DNA of 64,000 nucleotides from Micromonospora sp. C31 (GTDB lineage: Bacteria; Actinomycetota; Actinomycetes; Mycobacteriales; Micromonosporaceae). Below the pieces are notes generated by a model. That model searched no databases. It was not told the DNA's origin and saw nothing but the letters and a program-made list of their open reading frames with translations. Location of the stretch: contig NZ_JAGPXN010000002.1 in assembly GCF_018070575.1 (NCBI RefSeq), positions 1 to 64,000 on the forward strand. Direction: 5' to 3'. Below are positions 38,190 through 45,763 of the stretch, in pieces. Numbering within the stretch: the first letter of the stretch is position 1; each line of letters opens with the position of its first letter. The position numbers were made by a program, and so were the translations under genes.

Positions 38190-38764
38190 TGAACGCCCGG
38201 AGGTGGACCGCGGGTCTGCTCGCCGCCGTCGCGACGGTGGCGCTCGCCGGCTGCTCGTCGCGCGACGGGGAGGATGCCTGCGACAACTCCGGCGGCATCA
38301 TCGAGTGCGCCCCCGACCAGCGTTCGGCCGCCCCTAAGCTCGCCGGTGACCTGCTCACCGGCGGCAGCTACGACGTGGCGAAGGACCGTGGCCAGGTCGT
38401 CGTGGTCAACTTCTGGGGTTCGTGGTGCGCGCCGTGCCGGGCCGAGGCGGACGACCTGGAGAGCACCTACCAGGCCACCAAGGGCTCCGGGGTGACGTTC
38501 CTGGGCATCAACATCCAGGACCAGCGGGACAAGGCGCTCGCCTTCGAGGAGAGCTTCAAGGTCACCTACCCGAGTCTCTTCGACCCGCCGAGCCGGCTGG
38601 CGCTCGCCCTGGACATCCCGCCGAACACCATCCCGGCCACCGTCGTGCTGGACCGCGACGGCCGGGTCGCCGTGGTGATCCGGGCGGCCGTGAAGCAGGA
38701 GGGCCTCCAGCCCATCGTCGAGCGGATCGCGGCCGAGCAGCCCGCCCCCAACGGTTCCCGCTGA
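38189..38764 (+). CDS. TlpA/ResA-type thioredoxin lipoprotein
   Basis: The 191-residue lipoprotein has a signal peptide ending in the lipobox VALAGC (Cys about residue 22) and a thioredoxin domain with NFWGSWCAPCRAEADDLE (active site CAPC). The cis-proline region is IPPNTIPATVVLD. It keeps apocytochrome c cysteines reduced outside the membrane, receiving electrons through CcdA encoded next. It overlaps both neighbours by one base (TGATG). Confidence 0.93.
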   Translation: MNARRWTAGLLAAVATVALAGCSSRDGEDACDNSGGIIECAPDQRSAAPKLAGDLLTGGSYDVAKDRGQVVVVNFWGSWCAPCRAEADDLESTYQATKGSGVTFLGINIQDQRDKALAFEESFKVTYPSLFDPPSRLALALDIPPNTIPATVVLDRDGRVAVVIRAAVKQEGLQPIVERIAAEQPAPNGSR

Positions 38765-39654
38765 TGGGCGAGACGTTCTCCGAACTCGCCCGGTCGGGTC
38801 CGCTGCTGTTCGCCATCGGCGCGGCGGCGCTCGCCGGGCTGGTCAGCTTCCTCTCCCCGTGCGTGCTCCCGCTGGTGCCGGGCTACCTGTCGTACGTCAC
38901 CGGCCTCGCCGGCGCCGACCTGGAGACCCGCCGCCCGCAGGTTAGGAAGGGCCCCCCGTTAACGGATTCGGTAGAGGAAGGGCCCCCTCCTAACACCGAC
39001 AGCGCCAGCACCGGCGGCGAAGGCAGCGGCGGCGTGGTGGCGGTGCGGGAGCGCACCGAGCCGCCGAAGGCCGTGGTCAAGGGCCGGGTGCTGGCCGGCA
39101 CGCTGCTGTTCGTCGCCGGGTTCACCGTCGTCTTCACCGCCACCGCGATCCTCTTCGCCAGCGTCGGCCGGGTCTTCTTCGAGTACGAGCGGACGCTGGA
39201 GATCGTCATCGGCGCGCTGATCGTCGTGCTCGGGCTGAGCTACGTCGGGCTGCTGCCCGGGTTGCAGCGGGAGTTCCGGATCCAGCGGCTGCCCGCCGCC
39301 GGGCTGCTCGGCGCGCCGGTGTTCGGCGCGGTCTTCGCGCTCAGTTGGGTGCCCTGCGCCGGCCCGACCCTCGGCGCGGTGATGGGCATGGCCGCCGTCG
39401 GCGGGCAGACCGACCGGGCAGTGGTGCTCGCCCTGGCGTACTGCGTGGGGCTGGGGCTGCCGTTCGTCGTCTTCGGGCTCGGCTTCGAGCGTCTGCTCGG
39501 GGTGTTCCGCGCCGTCCGGCGCAACAGCCGCTGGGTCACCCGGGTGGGCGGTGCGCTGCTGATCCTGATCGGCCTCGCGCTGGTCACCGGCGGCTGGACG
39601 AACTTCGTGATCTGGTTGCAGACCACCGTCGGGGTGGGCGAGGTGAGCATCTGA
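38764..39654 (+). CDS. ccdA: CcdA-type cytochrome c biogenesis thiol transporter
   Basis: The 296-residue protein has six membrane segments and moves reductant across the membrane to the TlpA-type protein. The conserved cysteines lie in FLSPCVLPLVPGYLSY and ALSWVPCAGPTLGA. The cytoplasmic loop after TM1 is extended by about 50 residues; 18 of these (VRKGPPLTDSVEEGPPPN, about residues 60-77) are encoded by the 54-bp repeat at 38941-38994. That insert keeps the frame and introduces a TTA codon at 38959-38961, rare in such genomes. The transmembrane core is intact, so the protein is probably active. Confidence 0.93.
   Translation: MGETFSELARSGPLLFAIGAAALAGLVSFLSPCVLPLVPGYLSYVTGLAGADLETRRPQVRKGPPLTDSVEEGPPPNTDSASTGGEGSGGVVAVRERTEPPKAVVKGRVLAGTLLFVAGFTVVFTATAILFASVGRVFFEYERTLEIVIGALIVVLGLSYVGLLPGLQREFRIQRLPAAGLLGAPVFGAVFALSWVPCAGPTLGAVMGMAAVGGQTDRAVVLALAYCVGLGLPFVVFGLGFERLLGVFRAVRRNSRWVTRVGGALLILIGLALVTGGWTNFVIWLQTTVGVGEVSI
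38941..38994. repeat. 54-bp palindromic repeat, copy B, inside ccdA
   Basis: This copy begins GTTAGGAAGGGCCCC and ends GGGCCCCCTCCTAAC. It is in the opposite orientation to copies A and C, judged by the central CCTCTACCG / CGTTAAC elements. It starts exactly on a codon boundary of ccdA and is 18 codons long without a stop. Confidence 0.92.
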
Positions 39655-41309
39655 TGACCGCCGTCGACGAGCGGCCGGCACCGCCGGTCGAGGCCCCCCG
39701 GCACCGGCCCAACCGCCTGCTGGCCCTGCTGCGCAACTCGTGGCGGCAGCTCACCAGCATGCGTACGGCCCTGGTGCTGCTCTTCCTGCTCGCGGTGGCC
39801 GCCATCCCCGGCTCGGTGCTGCCGCAGCGCGGGGTCAACCCGGAGGACGTACGGGACTACTTCGTCGCGTACCCCGACCTGGCTCCGGTGCTGGACCGGA
39901 TCGGGGCCTTCGAGGCGTTCAGCTCGGTCTGGTTCTCGGCCATCTACCTGCTGCTCTTCACCTCGCTGATCGGCTGCATCACGCCCCGGCTGCGCGACCA
40001 CGTGCGGGCGCTGCGGTCGAAGCCGCCGGCCGCGCCGAGGCGGCTGGACCGGCTGCCCCAGCACGCCGTGCTGCCCGCGCCCGAGGGGGGCGCGGCGGCG
40101 GTCGCGGCGGCGCTGCGCCGGCGGCGCTGGCGGGTGGTGGTGCGCGGCGACGAGGTCTCCGCCGAGAAGGGCTACCTGAAGGAGACCGGCAACCTGCTCT
40201 TCCACAGCTCGTTGGTGCTCGTGCTGGTCGGCGTCGCGCTCGGCTCCTGGTACGGCTGGAGCGGCAACAAGCTGCTGGTGGCCGGCGAGGACAACGCGTT
40301 CTGCAACACCCGCCAGCAGTACGCCGAGAGCAAGCTCGGCCCGCGCGTCAGCAGCGCCGACCTGCCGGGCTTCTGCATCCGGCTCGACGACTTCGAGGCC
40401 CGGTTCCTGGAGTCCGGCCAGCCGGAGTTCTACGAGGCCAGGGTGACCGTGGACGAGGTCGACGGCGAGCGGCGGCCGGCCGGATTCTCGGTCAACTCCC
40501 CGCTGCGCCTCGACGGCGCGAACGTCTACCTGCTGGGCCACGGCTACGCCCCGGTGATCCGCTACACCGACCGGTTCGGCAAGAGCCAGACCAGCAACTT
40601 CCCGTTCCTGACCACCCGCGACATCGGGCTGACCAGCGAGGGCCTGGCGGCCTTCCCGGACGTCAACGTCGACCCGGCGACGGGCACCCGCGACCCGAAC
40701 CTCCAGGTGGCGTTCTCCGGCCTCTACCTGCCGACCGCACCGGCCGCCGCGCCGTTCACCCGCTCCGAGTACCCCACCGAGCGGAATCCCGCGCTGAACC
40801 TCGTCGCGTACCGGGGCAACCTGGGCATGGACGCCGGCATCCCCGGCTCGGTCTACGAGCTGGACCAGCGACAGGTACGCGCCGGCAAGGTCAAGGAGGT
40901 CGGCACGAAGCTGCTGCGCAAGGGCGAGACCTGGAAGTTGGACGACGGCACCACGGTCGAGTTCCTGGACACCGTGCCGTACGTCACCCTGTCGGTCCGG
41001 TACGACCCCGGCGCGACGCTGCTGCTGGTCAGCTCCGCCGTCCTGCTGGTCGGGCTGATGGGCTCGCTGTTCGGGCGGCGTCGCCGGGTCTTCTTCCGGG
41101 TGCTGCCGGCCGACCCGACGAGTGGATCTCCGACGAGCGGTAGTAGTTTGGTCGAGGCCGGTGGCCTGCCGCGCACCGACCATCCCGGGTTCGCCGACGA
41201 GTTCGCGCAGCTCGTGGCCGCGATCGGCGGCGACGGGCGGCCGGGCGAGGAGGCCGGCGTCGACCGCGACGGCGACGACCGGGCCGCAGCGCGAGAAGGA
41301 GCCGAGTGA
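39654..41309 (+). CDS. resB: ResB-type System II cytochrome c synthase subunit
   Basis: The 551-residue membrane protein has the ResB layout: three N-terminal membrane segments (TALVLLFLLAVAAIPGSVLPQR, SAIYLLLFTSLIGCITPR, LFHSSLVLVLVGVALGSW, cited by part), a large extracytoplasmic domain and a last TM (LLLVSSAVLLVGLMGSLFG). With the CcsA-type protein encoded next it ligates haem to apocytochrome c. The C-terminal tail is disordered and acidic. ATG overlaps the ccdA stop. Confidence 0.93.
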   Translation: MTAVDERPAPPVEAPRHRPNRLLALLRNSWRQLTSMRTALVLLFLLAVAAIPGSVLPQRGVNPEDVRDYFVAYPDLAPVLDRIGAFEAFSSVWFSAIYLLLFTSLIGCITPRLRDHVRALRSKPPAAPRRLDRLPQHAVLPAPEGGAAAVAAALRRRRWRVVVRGDEVSAEKGYLKETGNLLFHSSLVLVLVGVALGSWYGWSGNKLLVAGEDNAFCNTRQQYAESKLGPRVSSADLPGFCIRLDDFEARFLESGQPEFYEARVTVDEVDGERRPAGFSVNSPLRLDGANVYLLGHGYAPVIRYTDRFGKSQTSNFPFLTTRDIGLTSEGLAAFPDVNVDPATGTRDPNLQVAFSGLYLPTAPAAAPFTRSEYPTERNPALNLVAYRGNLGMDAGIPGSVYELDQRQVRAGKVKEVGTKLLRKGETWKLDDGTTVEFLDTVPYVTLSVRYDPGATLLLVSSAVLLVGLMGSLFGRRRRVFFRVLPADPTSGSPTSGSSLVEAGGLPRTDHPGFADEFAQLVAAIGGDGRPGEEAGVDRDGDDRAAAREGAE

Positions 41310-42286
41310 TGTCCGCACTCTCCGACCAGCTGGTGTCGCTCGCGATCCTGGCGTACCTGATCGCGATGATCAGCCACGCCGTCGAGTACGCGCTGGGCAA
41401 CGCCCGTGCCCGGGTGACCGCCGCGCCCGCCCGTGAGCTGGTCGGCGCCGGTGTCGGCGCGGTCGGGGGCGGCACCCCGGGCGTACGCGCCGCGACCGGC
41501 CCGTCGGCGGCCGATCGCACCGCCCGGCGGGCCCGGCTGGGGGGCCTGATCGCCGTCGCGGCCACCGTGCTCGGGGCGTTGCTGCACCTCGGGGCGCTGG
41601 TCACGCGCGGTCTCGCCGCCGACCGGATGCCCTGGGGCAACATGTACGAGTTCGTGCTCACGGGTACCTGGATCGGGGCCGCCGGCTGGCTGGTGGTCCT
41701 CTGGCAGCGGCCGCAGCTCCGCCGCCTCGGGCTGTTCCTGTCGCTGGTGATGGTGCTGCTGGTGGCGACCGCCGAGCTGGTGCTCTACACCCCGATCGTG
41801 CCGCTGGTGCCGGCGCTCAACTCGTACTGGTTCGTCATCCACGTCTCGACGATCGTCTTCGCCTCCGGCATCTTCCTGCTGGGCGCGGTGCCGGCGGTGG
41901 CGTTCCTGATGCGTTCCGGCTACGAGCGGGGCAGGCGCAGCTTTCCGTACACCCTGGCGAAGCGGCTGCCGGCGGCGGCTGCGCTGGAGCGGCTGACCTT
42001 CGTGCTGCACGCCTTCGCGTTCCCGGTCTTCACCTTCGCGGTGATCGCCGGGGCGATCTGGGCCGAGGCGGCGTGGGGGCGGCCGTGGGGCTGGGACCCG
42101 AAGGAGACCTGGTCGTTCATCTCCTGGGTGATCTACGCCGGATACCTGCACGCCCGGGCCACCCCGAGCGTGCGGCGGAACGTGGCGACCTGGCTGGCCA
42201 TCGCAGGCTTCCTCACCATGCTGATGAACCTGTTCGGCGTGAACATCTTCTTCGAGGGACTGCACTCCTACGGCGGCCTGGACTGA
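41309..42286 (+). CDS. ccsB: CcsA/CcsB-type cytochrome c synthase subunit
   Basis: The 325-residue protein has eight hydrophobic segments and the haem-handling WWD-type motif WGRPWGWDPKETWSFISW (about residues 253-270). Likely haem-ligand histidines are in LLHLGAL, FVIHVSTIV and GYLHARATP. It forms the System II synthase with ResB. AAGGAG stands seven bases before ATG 41309, which overlaps the resB stop. It closes the operon. Confidence 0.94.
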   Translation: MSALSDQLVSLAILAYLIAMISHAVEYALGNARARVTAAPARELVGAGVGAVGGGTPGVRAATGPSAADRTARRARLGGLIAVAATVLGALLHLGALVTRGLAADRMPWGNMYEFVLTGTWIGAAGWLVVLWQRPQLRRLGLFLSLVMVLLVATAELVLYTPIVPLVPALNSYWFVIHVSTIVFASGIFLLGAVPAVAFLMRSGYERGRRSFPYTLAKRLPAAAALERLTFVLHAFAFPVFTFAVIAGAIWAEAAWGRPWGWDPKETWSFISWVIYAGYLHARATPSVRRNVATWLAIAGFLTMLMNLFGVNIFFEGLHSYGGLD

Positions 42287-42334
42287 TCACCCCACGGTGG
42301 GCGGCCCGCCGAACCGCCCACCGCAGGGCCCCGG

Positions 42335-43663
42335 TCAGGCCCCGTCGTCCAGCTGTCGCCGGACGAGCCGCTCCGTGGCGGTGGCGCCCGTCGGTTGCAG
42401 CCCGGCGCCGGCGTTCTGCGCCTGGACGTCGATGGTCACCGCGATCCGGTCCGTACCCGCGATGATCATCTCGAACACCTTGGCGAACCGTACCTCCATC
42501 TCCTTGCCGTCGTGATCGGTGATCACCAGCCGGTTGCCCTGGGTCGCCTCGTACGACTGCCGCATCCGCAGGCCGGTGATGTCCTTGTAGCGGAAGTCGA
42601 AGGCGTCGGCGTTCGACACGATGCACGTGACGAAGTCCCACTCGCAGGAGAAGACCGAGATGCGGGTCGGTCCGAGGAGCAGGATGACGAACTTGTATCG
42701 CGAGAACCGCCGGATGCCGTCCCTGCCCACCGCCTGTTCGGTGGGTGAGGCGGGGCCGATGACGAGTTGCGGCTCGCAGATCAGGTCATCCAACTCGCGG
42801 TCGAGGTGCCGGAGGGCATGATCGAGCACGCCGAACTTGTCGAAGTGCAGCCACATGTCCATCTGCTCGTCGCTCGGCTTCGGCTCGGCCGCCGCCAGGT
42901 CGCGCTCGTACCTCGACGTGAGCGTGTTGTAACGGGCGAACCCCTTCACCAGCAGGACGACGCCGCCCGTGCCCGCCAGTACCGCGAGGCAGAGGTAGCC
43001 CGTCTCCGACAACGACGCGATCATGAAGATCAGCGCGACGGCCAGCCCCACCCCACCGACGATCATCATGGCCTGCGGGCCGCCGAGGGCGGGCGGCACG
43101 GGGGTACGGACGAAGTACTTGCGTACGTTCGGCTTTCGTTGCTCGATGCCGGCCTGCGCCACGGCGACGGTCGCCTTCCACAGGCGGTTCTCGCGGTTGC
43201 CGAGGAAGGGGGCGATCTCTGCCGCGTGCACCGGATCGATCTCGCCGGCCCCGGCCTCCAGGTCACCGACGGGCGGGCCCGGGTCGTGGCGGTCGGCGTA
43301 GTGGTCGCGCTTGACGGCGGCCCAGAGCGCGCGGACGTGCGCCGCGGCGGGGTCGGCCTGGAGTGCCCGGCCCAGGTGTTCCTCGACCCGGGCCACCACC
43401 TGCTGCGCCTCGCGGCCCATCCGGCTGGGCCGTCGACCGCCGAGCAGCGCGAGAGCGAGGTAGTAGTGGGGGTCGGAGCCCTCCGCCCCCTTGGCGATCG
43501 CCTCGGTGAAGTACTCGGCCGCCCTCTTGTACAGCCGTTCGGCGACGGCCCGCCGTCCGTAGCCCATCAGCTCCGCCGGCCCGTCGGAGGGGTTGATGTG
43601 CACGGCGTCGGCGTTGATCTGGTTGCCGAAGACGCGTTGGTGCCGCTGGTCGAAGGCGGTCAT
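42335..43663 (-). CDS. TPR-like membrane protein of unknown two-gene module
   Basis: The 442-residue protein is not recognised as a whole. It opens with MTAFDQRHQRVFGNQINADAVHIN (cited in part as FGNQINADAVHIN), a peptide shared with its upstream neighbour. Helical TPR-like repeats follow (about residues 30-130: RLYKRAAEYFTEAIAKGA, HYYLALALLGG). Two membrane segments (about 200-245) come next, then a C-terminal strand-rich domain (about 320-430: ISVFSCEWDFVTCIV, RLVITDHDGKEMEVRF) like a bacterial PH domain. ATG 43663 overlaps the neighbour's stop (ATGA), so the pair is co-translated. Confidence 0.7.
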   Translation of the reverse strand: MTAFDQRHQRVFGNQINADAVHINPSDGPAELMGYGRRAVAERLYKRAAEYFTEAIAKGAEGSDPHYYLALALLGGRRPSRMGREAQQVVARVEEHLGRALQADPAAAHVRALWAAVKRDHYADRHDPGPPVGDLEAGAGEIDPVHAAEIAPFLGNRENRLWKATVAVAQAGIEQRKPNVRKYFVRTPVPPALGGPQAMMIVGGVGLAVALIFMIASLSETGYLCLAVLAGTGGVVLLVKGFARYNTLTSRYERDLAAAEPKPSDEQMDMWLHFDKFGVLDHALRHLDRELDDLICEPQLVIGPASPTEQAVGRDGIRRFSRYKFVILLLGPTRISVFSCEWDFVTCIVSNADAFDFRYKDITGLRMRQSYEATQGNRLVITDHDGKEMEVRFAKVFEMIIAGTDRIAVTIDVQAQNAGAGLQPTGATATERLVRRQLDDGA

Positions 43664-44031
43664 CAGGAGCCCCCGCCCACCGCGCTCCAGATGGTCGCCA
43701 GCGCCCCGCCGATCGCCGCGAGCGGTGCCGCCGCCTGCAACACCTCGATGGCTGTGCGCGTCCGCTCCGAGGCGTCCGCGTGGTCGTCGTCCGCCAGGCT
43801 CCGGACGGCACCGCGCAGCTCGCCGGCGACCGACCGGGCGGTCTGCGGGTCGAGGGTGCCGCTGGCGGCGGCCTGCTCCACCGCACTCAGGACGAGCTCC
43901 AGGCGGCGGACGACCTCCGCCTGCCCGGCGGTGTCGGGGAGACGTTCGAACGTGCTGTTCCGGAGATCGATGGTGTCCGCGTTGAGCTGGTTCTGGTGCA
44001 CGTGCTGGTGGTCCTGATGAAAGGTTGCCAT
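43663..44031 (-). CDS. Small helical partner with the same N-terminal peptide
   Basis: The 122-residue protein begins MATFHQDHQHVHQNQLNAD, matching the downstream protein's DQRHQRVFGNQINAD. The rest is helical (VVRRLELVLSAVEQAAASG, ARSVAGELRGAVRSLADD) and ends in a hydrophobic Gly/Ala helix (LAAIGGALATIWSAVGG). ATG 44031 is chosen; a TTG two codons earlier is possible. It is first in a two-gene operon. The family is not recognised; related N-terminal tags suggest recruitment to a common partner. Confidence 0.62.
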   Translation of the reverse strand: MATFHQDHQHVHQNQLNADTIDLRNSTFERLPDTAGQAEVVRRLELVLSAVEQAAASGTLDPQTARSVAGELRGAVRSLADDDHADASERTRTAIEVLQAAAPLAAIGGALATIWSAVGGGS

Positions 44032-44473
44032 AGCCAACCGTCACCCCCATCTTTTTCGATGGAAACTGTTTCTGATGGTGGTGACGGAACCATTGGAATC
44101 GTCTGCGGGCAATGTCGGAAGATTTACGTATCCGGGTGGCTCCGGCGGAACCCGACCGAACGTCCGGGAAATCCGCATGGCGGGTGCTGGTCGGGTTCGG
44201 GGGCGGTGTGTTACCGGGTGTCCGAAAGGCCTATGACCGACTCAGGCGTCCCGGGAGGGGCACCGGTCGCCGGGTCGACCGGTGCCGGTCGTGGGGCCGT
44301 GCGGCGGGCTCCGTTCGGGCTTCGCCCGTTCGGCCGACGGTGACCGGGGGTCTTGACGGCGGGCGGCGGTGCTGGTGCGGCCCTCGCCGGACGCCCGCGC
44401 GCCCACGGTCCCGGCGGGCTCCACGCCCGGCGCGGATGGCACGCGCGGGCGGCCGCGGATGCCCCGGGACGGG
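44032..44473. other. Intergenic region with hairpins
   Basis: In this 442-base gap the first part is less GC-rich than its surroundings and holds GAAAC-T-GTTTC near 44062, a possible operator for the two-gene module. A perfect 11-bp stem-loop (GGCACCGGTCG and complement, 44259-44286) lies beyond the end of the marR gene. A plus-strand frame at 44060-44343 (94 codons, with VCGQC) has poor codon bias and no ribosome site, so it is not called. Confidence 0.5.
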
Positions 44474-44959
44474 TCAGCCGCCGAACCAGCCGGGCACGTC
44501 GAGGCGGAACGGATTGGCCGGGGTGACCGCGCGCAGGTCGTCCTCCAGGGCGGCGACCCGGTCGGGGCCGAGGGTGGCCGCCCACTGCTGCCGCAGTTGG
44601 TCGAAGACTGCCGCCGAGCGGCGCAGGCCGTCCAGTCCGTGCGGGGTCGTCCGGACCAGTTTGCGCCGGGCGTCGCGCGGGTCGTCGGCGCGCTCCAGAT
44701 AGCCGAGGGCCACCAGCCGGTCCACGGTCTTTCCGGCCGCCTGCTTGGAGACGCCGAGGCGCTGACCGAGCTCCGTGGCGGTGGTGCCCTCGGGACCGAC
44801 GGCCTGGAGGACGAAGCCGTGCAGCGGCCGCAGCTCCGGGTGCCCCTGCCGGGCCAGTTCCGTGTGCAGGTCGTCGATGAGCGTACGGAAGCCGGCCAGC
44901 AGCAGCAGGGGCAGCAGGAAGCCGGGCCGGTCGGGTTCAGCCGTTGCCACGTTCGACAA
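44474..44959 (-). CDS. MarR-family transcriptional regulator
   Basis: The 161-residue winged-helix regulator shows TTATELGQRLGVSKQAAGKTVDRLVALGYLERADDPRDARRKLV in the DNA-binding core (cited as ATELGQRLGVSKQAAGKTVD and DPRDARRKLV). It is divergent from an AhpD-like gene. The gap holds two direct TTCGACAAC motifs (44953 and 44977) and an imperfect palindrome TCGACAAC-CAC-GTTGACGA, suitable as MarR operators. It probably represses itself and the AhpD-like gene and may sense oxidants or phenolics. Confidence 0.88.
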   Translation of the reverse strand: MSNVATAEPDRPGFLLPLLLLAGFRTLIDDLHTELARQGHPELRPLHGFVLQAVGPEGTTATELGQRLGVSKQAAGKTVDRLVALGYLERADDPRDARRKLVRTTPHGLDGLRRSAAVFDQLRQQWAATLGPDRVAALEDDLRAVTPANPFRLDVPGWFGG

Positions 44960-44996
44960 CCCGGTTTACTATTTCGACAACCACGTTGACGATTCT
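44953..44996. promoter_or_regulatory. Putative MarR operator region
   Basis: Two direct copies of TTCGACAAC, one of them part of TCGACAAC-CAC-GTTGACGA, flank TACTAT in the gap between the divergent marR and AhpD-like genes. Placement over the promoters fits repressor binding. Confidence 0.45.
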
Positions 44997-45052
44997 ACGC
45001 CACGCGCGGCGCTCGCCGACCGTCCCCGCCCCTGACCCGAGAGCAGGTCCCC

Positions 45053-45622
45053 GTGCCTCCGTTCACCGCGCACACCGCCGACACCGCCCCCGCCGCCGCC
45101 CGGCCGACCATCGAGGGCGTACGCCGCAGGCTCGGGCACCTGCCCGCCGCGGTCGGCCTGATGGCCGAGTCCCCGGAACTGCTCACCGGATTCCTCACCG
45201 TCAACGGCATCTTCGAGAAGTGCGCCCTCGACCCGGTCGAACGGGAGGTCGTCGTCCTGACGGTGGCCACCCGCAACGAGTGCCACCTCTGCGTCGCCAT
45301 GCACACCGCCACCCTCACCCGGCACGGTGCCACGCCCGAGCTGATCGGCGCGCTGCGCGCCGGCACGCCCCTGCCCGACGACCGGCTGGAGGCGCTGCGA
45401 CGCTTCACCCTCGCCGTGCTCGACCAGCGGGGCGCGGTTGCCGAGGACGGGATCACCGCCTTCCTGGCGGCCGGCTACCAGCGCCGGCACGCCCTGGACG
45501 TGGTGCTCGGCATCGGCACGTACACCATCTCCACGCTGGCCAACCGGCTCACCAACGCCCCGCTCGATGCGCCTCTGGCCGCGTACGCCTGGCAGCCCGC
45601 CGGCTGTCCCGCTGCTCGTTGA
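45053..45622 (+). CDS. AhpD-like carboxymuconolactone decarboxylase family protein
   Basis: The 189-residue helical protein has the AhpD active-site motif in TRNECHLCVAMHTATL (CHLC with a following His), used for thiol-based peroxide or disulphide chemistry. DPVEREVVVLTVA is the conserved helix before it. It starts at GTG 45053 with GAGCAGG upstream. Divergent MarR control suggests a response to oxidative or electrophile stress. Confidence 0.85.
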   Translation: MPPFTAHTADTAPAAARPTIEGVRRRLGHLPAAVGLMAESPELLTGFLTVNGIFEKCALDPVEREVVVLTVATRNECHLCVAMHTATLTRHGATPELIGALRAGTPLPDDRLEALRRFTLAVLDQRGAVAEDGITAFLAAGYQRRHALDVVLGIGTYTISTLANRLTNAPLDAPLAAYAWQPAGCPAAR

Positions 45623-45679
45623 TCAATCCCTCCCGGACCAACCTGGACCAGCCCCTCGGCGGCGGGTCGGACCCGGGCA

Positions 45680-45732
45680 GCCGAGCGGGAAGGCCGGCCA
45701 CGTACGCCCGTGGCCGGCCTCTCCCGCTCGGC
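45680..45732. terminator. Bidirectional terminator hairpin
   Basis: A 23-bp stem with a single bulged base forms from GCCGAGCGGGA plus AGGCCGGCCACG and their complements around a 6-base loop. It lies between two convergent genes, 58 bases after one stop and 31 before the other, and serves both directions. Confidence 0.88.
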
Positions 45733-45763
45733 CCTGTTCCGGTCGAGGAGGGCCGGGTCGGGG

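Noticed and set aside
44060..44343. A 94-codon plus-strand frame with a VCGQC motif
   Set aside because: Third-position GC is low and no ribosome site precedes the ATG; it could be a zinc-ribbon peptide but the evidence is too weak.
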